The notes beneath the pieces are model-generated. The model did no database searches. It was not told where the DNA came from and saw nothing but the letters and a program-made list of their open reading frames with translations. Positions 7,644 to 14,156 of a DNA stretch of 21,055 nt are shown here, in pieces. Origin of the DNA: a virus. The stretch is from positions 1 to 21,055 of the IMG/VR virus record IMGVR_UViG_3300009503_001226; one strand, 5' to 3'. Positions within the stretch are counted from its first letter, which is position 1. Each line of letters begins with the position of its first letter. The translations under genes and the position numbers were made by a program.

Positions 7644-8008
7644 AAAGAAGCCACCTTACGTACCTCGCCAGTCCGTATTCGCATCCCGACGCGGCGGTGC
7701 GCCAAGAGCGTTTCGAGGCCGCTTGCCGTGCGGCCGCGGAACTCATCCGGCGGGGCCACGTGGTGTTCTCGCCCATCGCCCACAGCCACTGCATTGCCCA
7801 GCACGGCCTGCCCGTGGACTGGGGCTTTTGGCAGCGGCAGGACATCGAGCTTCTGGCCGCCTGCGACGAACTGTGGGTGCTCAAGCTCAACGGCTGGCAA
7901 CACAGCCGCGGGGTGCAAGCGGAGATCGCCATCGCCCGGGCGCTGGGCAAAACGATCCGCTTCGTGAGCGAGGCGGAACTGGCCGAAAAGAAGGCCGCGG
8001 CAGGCTGA
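7640..8008 (+). CDS. DUF1937 family protein (nucleoside deoxyribosyltransferase-like)
   Basis: I choose the GTG at 7640, which overlaps the HNH stop as GTGA and has GGAG nine bases upstream; an ATG at 7625 would add five residues. The 122-residue product starts with Y-L-A-S-P-Y-S-H-P near residue 8, which is the hallmark of DUF1937 and related nucleoside 2-deoxyribosyltransferase-like folds. Further family signs are R-G-H-V-V-F-S-P-I-A-H-S-H, F-W-x-x-x-D, C-D-E-L-W-V-L and S-x-G-V-Q-A-E-I-A-I-A-x-x-L-G-K. Relatives bind or transfer nucleotide bases, and many are encoded by phages, but the substrate of this subfamily is not established. It could work with the dNTP hydrolase at 1195 in nucleotide metabolism. 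It converges on the minus-strand amidotransferase gene with only 17 bases between, and no clear terminator separates them. Confidence 0.85.
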   Translation: MKRSHLTYLASPYSHPDAAVRQERFEAACRAAAELIRRGHVVFSPIAHSHCIAQHGLPVDWGFWQRQDIELLAACDELWVLKLNGWQHSRGVQAEIAIARALGKTIRFVSEAELAEKKAAAG

Positions 8009-8025
8009 GCAGGTGCGTGATGCCT

Positions 8026-8700
8026 CTATGCGAGAATCGAGAGGTCTTGATGCTTGATCGAGCCGCCTTCGAGCCGCAGCACGCTCGTATACCCGTCGGT
8101 GATCGAGAACACCTTGCCCGGCAGTCCTGCGGGCAGGCTGGCGAAGTAGAACCCGCCGGGCGTCTCGGAGAAGCACAGCGGGTTGCCGCGGCGGACGATC
8201 AGAAGCCGCACCGGACTGCGCCACACGCCGAGCAAGGCCAAGGGACCTTCGGTCTGGGCCGCGGCCCAGGCGGCCCGCTCAAGAAGCGTCCCGGCCCGGC
8301 GCATCATGAGCAGGCCCAGCACCTCGCTATCGCAGTCGGTCTTGGGCCGCAGTCGGTAGCGCCGCACCAGGTCGGCGTAGTTTCGGACCACGCCGTTGTG
8401 GACTACAAAGCCGCGGCCGGCCGGATGGGGATGGTTGTTGCGGTTGTCCTGGGGGTCGCCGTGGGTGGCCCAGCGGCAGTGGCCGATGACGGCTACCGCG
8501 TGGCGGCAGACGTCCAGGTCGGCCAGGCAGGCCGTAGCCGCGCCCGGGCGCTTGAAGGTGTGCATCGTGCCATCGACGTCGATCCACGCCAGGCCGAAGG
8601 CATGGCGGCCGCGGGTTTCCGTCTCGGCGGCAATGTGCCGCAGGCGGGCCAGGTCCGGCCCGCGTCCATCGGTGCTCAGGAATCCGAAGATGCCGCACAT
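8026..8700 (-). CDS. class II (Ntn-type) glutamine amidotransferase, stand-alone domain
   Basis: The 224-residue protein starts MCGIFG, so Cys2 becomes the N-terminal nucleophile after Met removal. The rest of the glutaminase site is present: R-W-A-T-H-G at 76-81, H-N-G-V-V-R-N-Y at 101-108 (Asn102 and Gly103 form the oxyanion hole) and D-S-E-V-L-G with D124. The spacing agrees with the glutaminase domain of GlmS and asparagine synthetase. No synthase domain follows, so the enzyme probably releases ammonia from glutamine for a partner. The likely partner is the amidoligase encoded upstream on the same strand; such pairs are known from comparative genomics of amidoligases. The start has GGGGG about five bases upstream and lies 9 bases after the preceding stop, which indicates an operon. 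Activity looks intact; the acceptor is unknown. Confidence 0.92.
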   Translation of the reverse strand: MCGIFGFLSTDGRGPDLARLRHIAAETETRGRHAFGLAWIDVDGTMHTFKRPGAATACLADLDVCRHAVAVIGHCRWATHGDPQDNRNNHPHPAGRGFVVHNGVVRNYADLVRRYRLRPKTDCDSEVLGLLMMRRAGTLLERAAWAAAQTEGPLALLGVWRSPVRLLIVRRGNPLCFSETPGGFYFASLPAGLPGKVFSITDGYTSVLRLEGGSIKHQDLSILA

Positions 8701-8709
8701 GGCCGCCCC

Positions 8710-9000
8710 CTACGCCAGATCACCGGATTGCAGGCGGATCGCGTGGGATTCCAAGGCGTCTGCTACCGCAGCGAGCAAGGCGGCATCGCGTCGGGCGGTG
8801 GCGGCAAGCTCGCGCTGGCGGCAGACGGCGGCGTCGCCCCGCCGGGCATCGGCCATGTCCGAGAGGCGTTCAGCCAGGCGGGCGATTTCTGCGGCCCAAT
8901 CGCCCGGCGTGACATCCGCGCGGATGCCCCGGGCCAGGACCGCGGCCCACTCGGTGGCGGTCAGGCGTTGGTCGGCAGCGAGTCGCTTCGTGTGCGTCAT
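8710..9000 (-). CDS. small helical protein of unknown function, 96 residues
   Basis: I do not recognise this protein. The ATG (complement of 8998-9000) has a good ribosome site, AAAGGA, eight bases upstream. The sequence is rich in Ala, Arg, Asp and Leu with heptad-like spacing from about residue 35 onward, so it is probably alpha-helical, perhaps a short coiled coil. There is one Cys (near residue 60) and no signal peptide or membrane segment. It ends 9 bases before the amidotransferase gene and follows the amidoligase gene by 96 bases, so the three genes appear to form one operon. Its position suggests an accessory or even a substrate protein for the amidoligase, but nothing in the sequence proves this. 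Confidence 0.7.
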   Translation of the reverse strand: MTHTKRLAADQRLTATEWAAVLARGIRADVTPGDWAAEIARLAERLSDMADARRGDAAVCRQRELAATARRDAALLAAVADALESHAIRLQSGDLA

Positions 9001-9096
9001 GGTTGTGATCCTTTCGTCGCTTCGGTTTGGGTTGCCTCGTCAGGCGGCCGGCACCCATCCGGCCGCGACGCGGACCTCCGTGCCCGCGTTTCGGCT

Positions 9097-9948
9097 TCAG
9101 GGCATCGCGTCGTACTTCTTGGCCAACCGGCGGAACTCGGCCTTGATCTGGTCCTGTGGGATGGCGTCGGAAATCCATCCGTACTGCTTGCCGCCGTGGA
9201 TGCGGGCGTAGCCTTTTCCCCAGGCCAGGTAGCCCAGGAGGCGTTCCGTCTCGCTCTGGCCCGGGCCCGACTTCTTCCAGCCCCCCGTCGGGGCCTTGGG
9301 GTTCCAGGTGGGCATCCGCTTGGCCGCCAGGGCCCGCTCCACCAAGCCCAGGCAGACCTGAATCCAGCCGGCGACCTTGGTGGGGTTGAGCGAGCCGGAG
9401 AACACGCGGAACTCGACGGTGTCCTTGGTCCCGCGGGCGAGATTGGTCAGGTTCAAGGCGTGGTAGCGGTCACGGTCCAAGGCGGGCTTGGCCGACTTGT
9501 CGCTTCCGTACTTCCGCACCCCGCCGCAGTACCTGCCCCGCTCGCGGTTCTTGGTGCCGGTGATCGCGTAGAGGCCCTTTTCCAGGTAGGCGACGATGGT
9601 GACCAGCCGGGCCAGGGCCTCGCTCGGCCAATCGCGACTCCAGCCGACATGGACGTGGACGCCGCAGGAGGCGTTGACCCGGTGCCCCTTGGCCTCAAGC
9701 GTGCTGAGCACCTCGATTACCTGGCGGATGCCTTCTTCGCCTTGGAGCACGGGGCTGACGATTTCGCACTTGTGGCCGCCATTGCCGTTGTCGATGGAAC
9801 CGTCCGCTTCGGCCTTCCAGCCGGCCGGCAGGTACGGCACCTGGATTCCGCGGCGGTAGGGGCCGATGCGCAGCCCGTCGTTTCGCACGGCGCTGTCGGG
9901 GGCGATCGTCTCGACCTCGATTCCGAAGGTGAGTTCGTTGGCGTTCAT
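9097..9948 (-). CDS. putative amidoligase (ATP-dependent COOH-NH2 ligase)
   Basis: The 283-residue protein begins MNANELTFGIEVE, the typical start of the amidoligase family (PF12224), a branch of the glutamine synthetase-like fold. Conserved elements include F-G-I-E-V-E at 8-13, E-I-V-S-P at 62-66, C-G-V-H-V-H-V at 95-101 and T-V-E-F-R-V-F-S-G at 177-185. The Glu and His residues bind metal and ATP, and Arg181 probably contacts phosphate. The family joins a carboxylate to an amine using ATP, and the targets are often unknown peptides, metabolites or cell-wall groups. The start has GAGGGG six bases upstream. A class II amidotransferase two genes downstream could supply ammonia. A perfect 9-bp palindrome and a repeat shared with the HARE-HTH gene lie upstream and suggest regulation. 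Family is confident; substrate unknown. Confidence 0.9.
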   Translation of the reverse strand: MNANELTFGIEVETIAPDSAVRNDGLRIGPYRRGIQVPYLPAGWKAEADGSIDNGNGGHKCEIVSPVLQGEEGIRQVIEVLSTLEAKGHRVNASCGVHVHVGWSRDWPSEALARLVTIVAYLEKGLYAITGTKNRERGRYCGGVRKYGSDKSAKPALDRDRYHALNLTNLARGTKDTVEFRVFSGSLNPTKVAGWIQVCLGLVERALAAKRMPTWNPKAPTGGWKKSGPGQSETERLLGYLAWGKGYARIHGGKQYGWISDAIPQDQIKAEFRRLAKKYDAMP

Positions 9949-9964
9949 GGTTATCCCCTCGATG

Positions 9965-9990
9965 GTGTAATGTTCGTGCGTACATTACAC
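9965..9990 (-). promoter_or_regulatory. palindrome, candidate operator or 5'-UTR hairpin of the amidoligase operon
   Basis: GTGTAATGT at 9965-9973 and its exact reverse complement ACATTACAC at 9982-9990 are separated by 8 bases. The right arm touches copy A of the 90-bp repeat. The palindrome lies 17 to 42 bases upstream of the amidoligase ATG, just before its GAGGGG ribosome site. A dimeric repressor site or an mRNA hairpin that limits ribosome access would both fit. Confidence 0.6.
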
Positions 9991-10079
9991 AGGAGCCATG
10001 AACTCGCGAGAACATCAAGCGGGATTCCCGCCTGTGGGGCCGGATTTTTCGGAATACTTTCGGGCCGCTCGGTAGCACC
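9990..10079 (-). repeat. 90-bp repeat copy A, upstream of the amidoligase gene
   Basis: It aligns without gaps to 10911-11000 (copy B); by hand count 61 of 90 bases agree. Identical blocks sit at the same offsets: CAGGAGCCATG (9990), CATCAAGCGG (10013), GGAATACTTT (10051) and GTAGCAC (10072). Mismatches show no three-base rhythm, so it is probably a regulatory element rather than a conserved peptide. Confidence 0.8.
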
Positions 10080-10260
10080 GCCTCACGCTTGGGGCCGGCT
10101 TGGGACTAACGCTTTCGGTCGGCCGGCCGGAAGATGGGGGCTTAAGACGGGCGGGGTCGTTGCCGGGCCAGGGTGCGGGGGTCGCGCAGTGTTGGCCACG
10201 TGGGGCCCACCGTGGCCGCGTGTGGCGTTGTCTGCGGGAAGTGGCAGTTGGGGGCCCAGG

Positions 10261-10293
10261 CCAAAAGAAAACCCCGGGAGATTCCCCGGGGTT
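10261..10293 (-). terminator. rho-independent terminator of the HARE-HTH gene
   Basis: On the minus strand AACCCCGGG and CCCGGGGTT form a perfect 9-bp stem (10270-10278 with 10285-10293) with a 6-base loop, followed by a T-rich tail (TTTTCTTTTGG, complement of 10261-10271). It lies about 20 bases after the stop of the HARE-HTH gene, as expected for an intrinsic terminator, and it separates that gene from the amidoligase operon. Confidence 0.88.
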
Positions 10294-10314
10294 GGGCGAC
10301 CGGCGCGTTGGGCT

Positions 10315-10860
10315 TCACGCCCTGACGAACTTGCCGCGCTCGACTTTGCGGAAGCGGGACTCGGCCCCCTTGGCCGCGATCTCCCGCGCGATGGCTGCGT
10401 AGAGCGTCCGATCGGGCGTCTTGCCGGCGGGCGAACGCCAGTAGCCCTTAGCCTCGGCCTCGGCGACGATTTCCTTGGCCGTCATCGGCCGGCCCGCTTC
10501 TTCCAGCACGCGGGCGGCGGCGTCCAGGCCGCTGGTGCGATTGGGCTTGGACTCGCCTTTGGTCGGGCGCTTGCGTGGCTTGGCCTCGATGGCCCGGGTG
10601 CCTGGGATGGCGCTGTCGGGGACTGCTCCTTCAGCGGCCACTTGCGCCTCGGCCTGTGCGGCCTGCCGGCCGGCGCGCCTCGGCTTGTCCGCTTCGCCCC
10701 GCAACCGCTGGGCGCTTTTGATGCGGACCTTCTTGCCCGTGGCCAGGTTCGTGGCGTCCCAGCCGCCGTGGCGGCTTTCCGCCTCGATCCGCACCTGGAC
10801 CAGTCGATCCGACACCTTGGCGGCGTAGATGCCGCCGATTCGCACTTCGTTCTTTTTCAT
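10315..10860 (-). CDS. HARE-HTH domain protein with N-terminal small beta-barrel
   Basis: The ATG (complement of 10858-10860) follows GGAGG with a six-base spacer; a longer frame from 10920 has no ribosome site. The 181-residue product has three parts. Residues 1 to about 52 look like a small beta-barrel ([29 protein letters not shown]). A basic, Ala-rich linker follows to about residue 108. The C-terminus is a HARE-HTH winged helix: [22 protein letters not shown]-x-x-T-L-Y-A-A-I, [11 protein letters not shown]. This fold links chromatin, restriction and transcription proteins to DNA and may sense modified DNA. Here it may bind phage or host DNA. A terminator follows; a 90-bp repeat precedes it. 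Confidence 0.82.
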
Positions 10861-10910
10861 GGCACACCTCCGATTGGGATAGGAACAACGGTTCGCAACA
10901 CACCGTCTGA

Positions 10911-11000
10911 CAGGAGCCATGTTTCGGCCAGCGCATCAAGCGGATTTCCGGCCACATCGGACGGAATTCCTGGAATACTTTTTCGCGGAGCCGTAGCACG
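10911..11000 (-). repeat. 90-bp repeat copy B, upstream of the HARE-HTH gene
   Basis: Matches copy A (9990-10079) at fixed offsets with no gaps, 61 of 90 bases. It starts 51 bases upstream of the HARE-HTH ATG and ends 2 bases before the plus-strand ATG at 11003, so it fills the divergent intergenic region. It may hold the promoter or a shared control site for minus-strand transcription. Confidence 0.8.
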
Positions 11001-11002
11001 CC

Positions 11003-11221
11003 ATGACGGACAGTAACGCCCAAGGACGGAATCCCCTTAACCCTCAGGCGTTATCCCTGGAGGACGTGGCCCGGATTCTCTCGGCGGCCGGGCCGAAGCC
11101 CGTGACAGTTGCCATGCTCCGCGATGATATCGACTACGGCGCCCCGACCAACGCGGATGGGACGATGAACCTAGTCCACTACGTGGCTTGGCTGGTAAAG
11201 GAACTTGCCCGTGGCGATTGA
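11003..11221 (+). CDS. small protein before terminase, 72 residues
   Basis: I do not recognise this with certainty. The ATG at 11003 opens the packaging module, and the end overlaps the start of the terminase large subunit gene by 11 bases, which supports coupling. The product is probably a small helical fold, with S-L-E-D-V-A-R-I-L-S-A-A and V-T-V-A-M-L-R-D-D-I resembling a helix-turn-helix. The C-terminus H-Y-V-A-W-L-V-K-E-L-A is similar in style to a segment of the terminase N-terminus (F-R-Y-A-A-W-L-V-E-L), so the two may share a domain. Position suggests a terminase small subunit or DNA-recognition role, but the length is short for that family and this is inference. The ribosome site is weak (GGAG 12 bases upstream). 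Confidence 0.72.
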   Translation: MTDSNAQGRNPLNPQALSLEDVARILSAAGPKPVTVAMLRDDIDYGAPTNADGTMNLVHYVAWLVKELARGD

Positions 11222-13487
11222 CCCCAGGCGACTGCGTCCCAGCGAGCTCTGCCGGCTGGTCAACTCCACGCCGCTAGGCACGGTCTTGGACGAGCGGCAA
11301 CTGCACCGGCACCGCACCCGGGCCGGCTTCCGCATCGGCGACGGACGGCATGTGGACCTGTTTCGTTATGCCGCTTGGCTGGTGGAGCTGCGCCACACGC
11401 CGCGCCCGCAAGCCGAGGGCGACCCGTACGAGAAGCTCAAGGAGCGTGCCGCGGCTCGGAACAAGGCCCTGTCGCTTGCCGGCCGCGACATCGGCCAATT
11501 GCCGGTGGTGGTCAACCCCGAGCGGAAGGCGCAGGCAGTCGGCGACTTCCGCTTCTTCTGCGAGCAGTACTTCCCGATGACGTTCCATCTGCGCTGGTCT
11601 CCCGACCACATGAAGGTCATGGCCAAGATCGAACAGGCCGTCTTGCGGGGCGGGCTCTTTGCGATGGCCATGCCTCGCGGGGCAGGCAAGTCGTCGCTGG
11701 CTGAGACCGCTTGCCTTTGGGCCGTGCTCTACGGCCACCGGGAGTTCGTCTGCCTGATCGGCTCGGATGAAGGCCACGCGATGGACATGCTCGAGTCGAT
11801 CAAGATGGAGCTGGACGGCAATGAGCTATTGCTGGAAGACTTCCCCGAGGTGGTCTACCCGATCCATTGCCTGGAGGGCATCGCCAATCGCTGCGCCGGG
11901 CAGCTTTACCAGGGCCAGCGGACCCATATCGGTTGGACCGCCCGGGAGATCGTCCTGCCCACGATCCCGGGCTCGAAGGCTTCCGGTGCGATCATCAAGG
12001 TGGCAGGACTGACGGGCCGCATCCGGGGCATGAAGTTCAAGCGGGCCGATGGAAAGACCGTCAGGCCCAGCCTGGTGGTGCTAGACGATCCTCAGACCGA
12101 CGAGAGTGCCCGCAGCCTTTCGCAGTGCGCCACCCGCGAGAGCATCTTGGCCGGGGCGGTACTGGGCCTGGCCGGCCCGGGCAAGAAGATCAGCGGCATC
12201 ATGCCCTGCACGGTGATCCGCCCGGGCGACATGGCCGACAACATTCTGAATCGGGACAAGCACCCGGAATGGAACGGCGAAAGGACGAAGCTCGTCTACC
12301 GCTTCCCCACGAATGAGAGGCTCTGGCAGCGCTACGCCGAACTGCGTGCCGAGAGTTTTCGCCGGGGCGCGCACGGCGAAGAGGCGACCGAGTTCTACCG
12401 CGCCAACCGCCAGGCGATGGACGAGGGCGCCGTGGCGGCGTGGCCGGAGCGGTTCAACCACGACGAGCTATCCGCCATCCAGCATGCCATGAACCTGAAG
12501 CTCCAGGACGAGCGGGCCTTCTGGGCCGAGTACCAGAACGAGCCCTTGCCCGAGGAGTCGGCTCAAGAGGAGGACCTTTCGGCCGACCAGATCGCTGCGA
12601 AGATCAATCGTCTTCGCCGTGGCGAGGTGCCCATCGGGTGCAATCACCTCACGATGTTCATCGACGTGCAGCAGAGTGTCTTGTTCTTCGTGGTGGCCGC
12701 CTGGGAGGACGATTTCACCGGCTACGTGATCGACTACGGCACCTATCCACCGCAACATCGGCCCTATTTCACGCTCCGCGATGCCCGGCCCACGCTCGCG
12801 GCGGTAACGAAAGCCGGCGGCGTGGAAGGGGCGATCTATGCCGGGCTGGAAAAACTCACCGGCGACTACCTGGGCCGCGAGTTCCGCAGGGATGATGGGG
12901 CCCAGTTGCGGATCGAACGGTGCTTGGTGGATGCCAACTGGGGCCAATCCACCGATGTGGTCTACCAGTTCTGCCGCCAGTCGGCCCATGCCGCGGTGGT
13001 GATGCCCAGTCACGGCCGGTTCATCGGGGCATCGAGCCGGCCGCTCAATGACTACCAGCGCAAGCCGGGTGATCGCGTGGGGCTGAACTGGCGCATCCCG
13101 AACGTCCAGGGGCGCCGGGCGGTGCGGTACGTGATTTACGACACGAACTTCTGGAAGTCGTTCGTCTACGCCCGGCTGGCCGTGGCGATGGGCGACCGGG
13201 GCTGCTTGTCGCTCTTTGGCCAACGGCCGGAGGAGCACCGGTTGTTTGCTGAGCACGTGACGGCCGAGTACCGCGTGAAGACCGAAGGCCGGGGCCGGAC
13301 GGTGGACGAGTGGAAGCTGCGTCCGTCCGCCGGGGATAACCACTGGCTCGACTGCCTGGTGGGCTGCGCCGTGGCCGCGTCGATCCAGGGGGTTTCACTG
13401 CCGGGCCTGTCCGCCGAACCAGGCCGGGACCGCCGGCGGGTGAGCTTTGCGGAGCTTCAGCGGAGGCGTCGAGAGCATCATGGATGA
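11211..13487 (+). CDS. terminase large subunit
   Basis: The GTG at 11211 has AAAGGA eight bases upstream, whereas the TTG at 11205 is too close to it. The 758-residue product has a small N-terminal region (about 1-90) similar to the preceding gene. An ATPase follows with Walker A P-R-G-A-G-K-S-S (K160) and Walker B L-V-V-L-D-D-P-Q-T-D-E (D292, D293). The C-terminal RNase H-like nuclease has D485 in M-F-I-D-V-Q and D714 in N-H-W-L-D-C-L-V-G. The motor threads DNA into the prohead and the nuclease cuts the concatemer. The C-terminal D-N-H-W-L-D ending is like the GpA-type terminases of phage lambda-like packaging. It ends in an overlap with the zinc-ribbon gene, whose ATG lies eight bases before the stop codon ends. 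Confidence 0.93.
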   Translation: MAIDPRRLRPSELCRLVNSTPLGTVLDERQLHRHRTRAGFRIGDGRHVDLFRYAAWLVELRHTPRPQAEGDPYEKLKERAAARNKALSLAGRDIGQLPVVVNPERKAQAVGDFRFFCEQYFPMTFHLRWSPDHMKVMAKIEQAVLRGGLFAMAMPRGAGKSSLAETACLWAVLYGHREFVCLIGSDEGHAMDMLESIKMELDGNELLLEDFPEVVYPIHCLEGIANRCAGQLYQGQRTHIGWTAREIVLPTIPGSKASGAIIKVAGLTGRIRGMKFKRADGKTVRPSLVVLDDPQTDESARSLSQCATRESILAGAVLGLAGPGKKISGIMPCTVIRPGDMADNILNRDKHPEWNGERTKLVYRFPTNERLWQRYAELRAESFRRGAHGEEATEFYRANRQAMDEGAVAAWPERFNHDELSAIQHAMNLKLQDERAFWAEYQNEPLPEESAQEEDLSADQIAAKINRLRRGEVPIGCNHLTMFIDVQQSVLFFVVAAWEDDFTGYVIDYGTYPPQHRPYFTLRDARPTLAAVTKAGGVEGAIYAGLEKLTGDYLGREFRRDDGAQLRIERCLVDANWGQSTDVVYQFCRQSAHAAVVMPSHGRFIGASSRPLNDYQRKPGDRVGLNWRIPNVQGRRAVRYVIYDTNFWKSFVYARLAVAMGDRGCLSLFGQRPEEHRLFAEHVTAEYRVKTEGRGRTVDEWKLRPSAGDNHWLDCLVGCAVAASIQGVSLPGLSAEPGRDRRRVSFAELQRRRREHHG

Positions 13488-13698
13488 TCCATCCCAAGCC
13501 CCAAGTCCCACGTCCCAGGCTAGCCCCCCGCGTGGCATTGCCTGCCCTCGATGCGGGTGCTGCCACTTGCGCACCACGCACACCGAGCCATTACGAAACG
13601 GCCGCATCCGCCGCCGCAAGGTCTGTCGGCATTGCGGCCGACGCATGGTGACCTATGAGTCGCCACCATCCCAACGGGTGGCGGATCGCTATATGTAG
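13480..13698 (+). CDS. NrdR-like zinc-ribbon protein, 72 residues
   Basis: The ATG at 13480 overlaps the terminase end. Residues 22-25 (C-P-R-C) and 49-52 (C-R-H-C) form a zinc ribbon, and the intervening R-I-R-R-R-K-V-C with the trailing R-R-M-V-T-Y-E follow the pattern of the N-terminal ribbon of the NrdR repressor (R-R-R-x-C, then R-F-T-T-x-E). NrdR binds boxes ahead of ribonucleotide reductase genes. This protein has the DNA-binding ribbon but not the ATP-cone, so it would not sense nucleotides in the same way. A proline-rich stretch (residues 4-18) encoded by seven-base repeats precedes it. The C-terminus D-R-Y-M lies inside a 26-bp direct repeat. A small transcription regulator or DNA-binding packaging factor fits; not proven. 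Confidence 0.72.
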   Translation: MDDPSQAPSPTSQASPPRGIACPRCGCCHLRTTHTEPLRNGRIRRRKVCRHCGRRMVTYESPPSQRVADRYM

Positions 13699-13850
13699 CA
13701 CGATTTCGATCTTTTTGGCGAATTGGCGGACAGGTTGCGCCCAATTGGCATATGTAAGAGATAGGCGGACTAGCCCTGTGGCAACCCGTGGCGAGCTCGT
13801 GGCCGTCCCCCGCTGGGCAGGGCTGGATCGCTATATGTAGCACGATTTCG
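13683..13850 (+). repeat. 26-bp perfect direct repeat flanking a spacer between terminase and portal
   Basis: The 26 bases at 13683-13708 recur exactly at 13825-13850, 142 bases apart. Both begin GGATCGCTATATGTAGCACG. Weaker similarity (GGCGAA, then GACAG) continues about 35 bases further at nearly equal spacing. The first copy includes the last codons and stop of the zinc-ribbon gene, and the second copy would encode the same D-R-Y-M-stop in another frame. A partial third ATATGTA lies near 13750. Confidence 0.85.
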
Positions 13851-13957
13851 GAATTCTGGGCGAAAAGCTCCGACAGTTCGGCCTTCCGCCGGGTAGGTCA
13901 AATAGTAGGGGGACGTTCCGCAGTGAGGCAGGTTCGCGTTCGCCGGAGAAACCGCAG

Positions 13958-14155
13958 GTGACCGAGAACCTCGAAGACACCATCCGTCAGAACGCCCAGG
14001 GGCCGGCCAAGGTCGCCGGCGATGCGGGCAGTGTCGAGCAACATCCGCTTTCGGAGCAGATCGAGGCCGACCGCTATCTGGCCGGCAAGGAGGCGGCCGG
14101 CAAGACCAGGCGCGGGTTGAGGTTCAACAAGCTCGTCCCGCCGGGGGTGAACTGA
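13958..14155 (+). CDS. small phage protein upstream of portal, 65 residues
   Basis: A GTG at 13958 with GGAG nine bases upstream starts this 65-residue protein. It is rich in Glu, Lys and Ala, ends in L-R-F-N-K-L-V-P-P-G-V-N, and contains L-S-E-Q-I-E-A-D-R-Y-L-A-G-K. The first half is probably disordered and the middle helical. Its place, one base before the portal start, is where many head gene clusters carry a small head-joining or connector protein, and I have seen similar sequences only as unnamed phage proteins. No enzymatic motif is present. A structural or assembly role is inferred from position; the coding call rests on the ribosome site and tight spacing. Confidence 0.7.
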   Translation: MTENLEDTIRQNAQGPAKVAGDAGSVEQHPLSEQIEADRYLAGKEAAGKTRRGLRFNKLVPPGVN

Positions 14156-14156
14156 G

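Larger units (their letters stand above)
9949..10314. other. 366-base intergenic region on the minus-strand island
   Basis: No credible gene is seen here. Reading on the minus strand toward the amidoligase it holds the HARE-HTH terminator (10261-10293), a GC-rich stretch with a strong near-perfect palindrome (10194-10217), copy A of the 90-bp repeat (9990-10079), a 9-bp inverted repeat (9965-9990) and the amidoligase ribosome site. The amidoligase operon therefore probably has its own promoter within this region, though I cannot place -35 and -10 boxes with confidence. Confidence 0.6.

Noticed and set aside
8009-8030. Terminator between the convergent DUF1937 and amidotransferase genes.
   Set aside because: Only a 5-bp CCTCT/AGAGG stem with a 12-base loop is present; too weak to call.
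6886-11016. An open frame of 1376 codons on the plus strand.
   Set aside because: It overlaps the intein end, the HNH gene and then runs antisense through the minus-strand genes; high GC and the HNH frameshift explain the missing stops. Only its HNH part is recognisable.
13655-13840. A 61-codon frame ending in the second copy of the 26-bp repeat.
   Set aside because: It begins inside the zinc-ribbon gene in another frame and lacks a ribosome site; only its last codons are repeated. It may be a duplicated gene end, not a gene.
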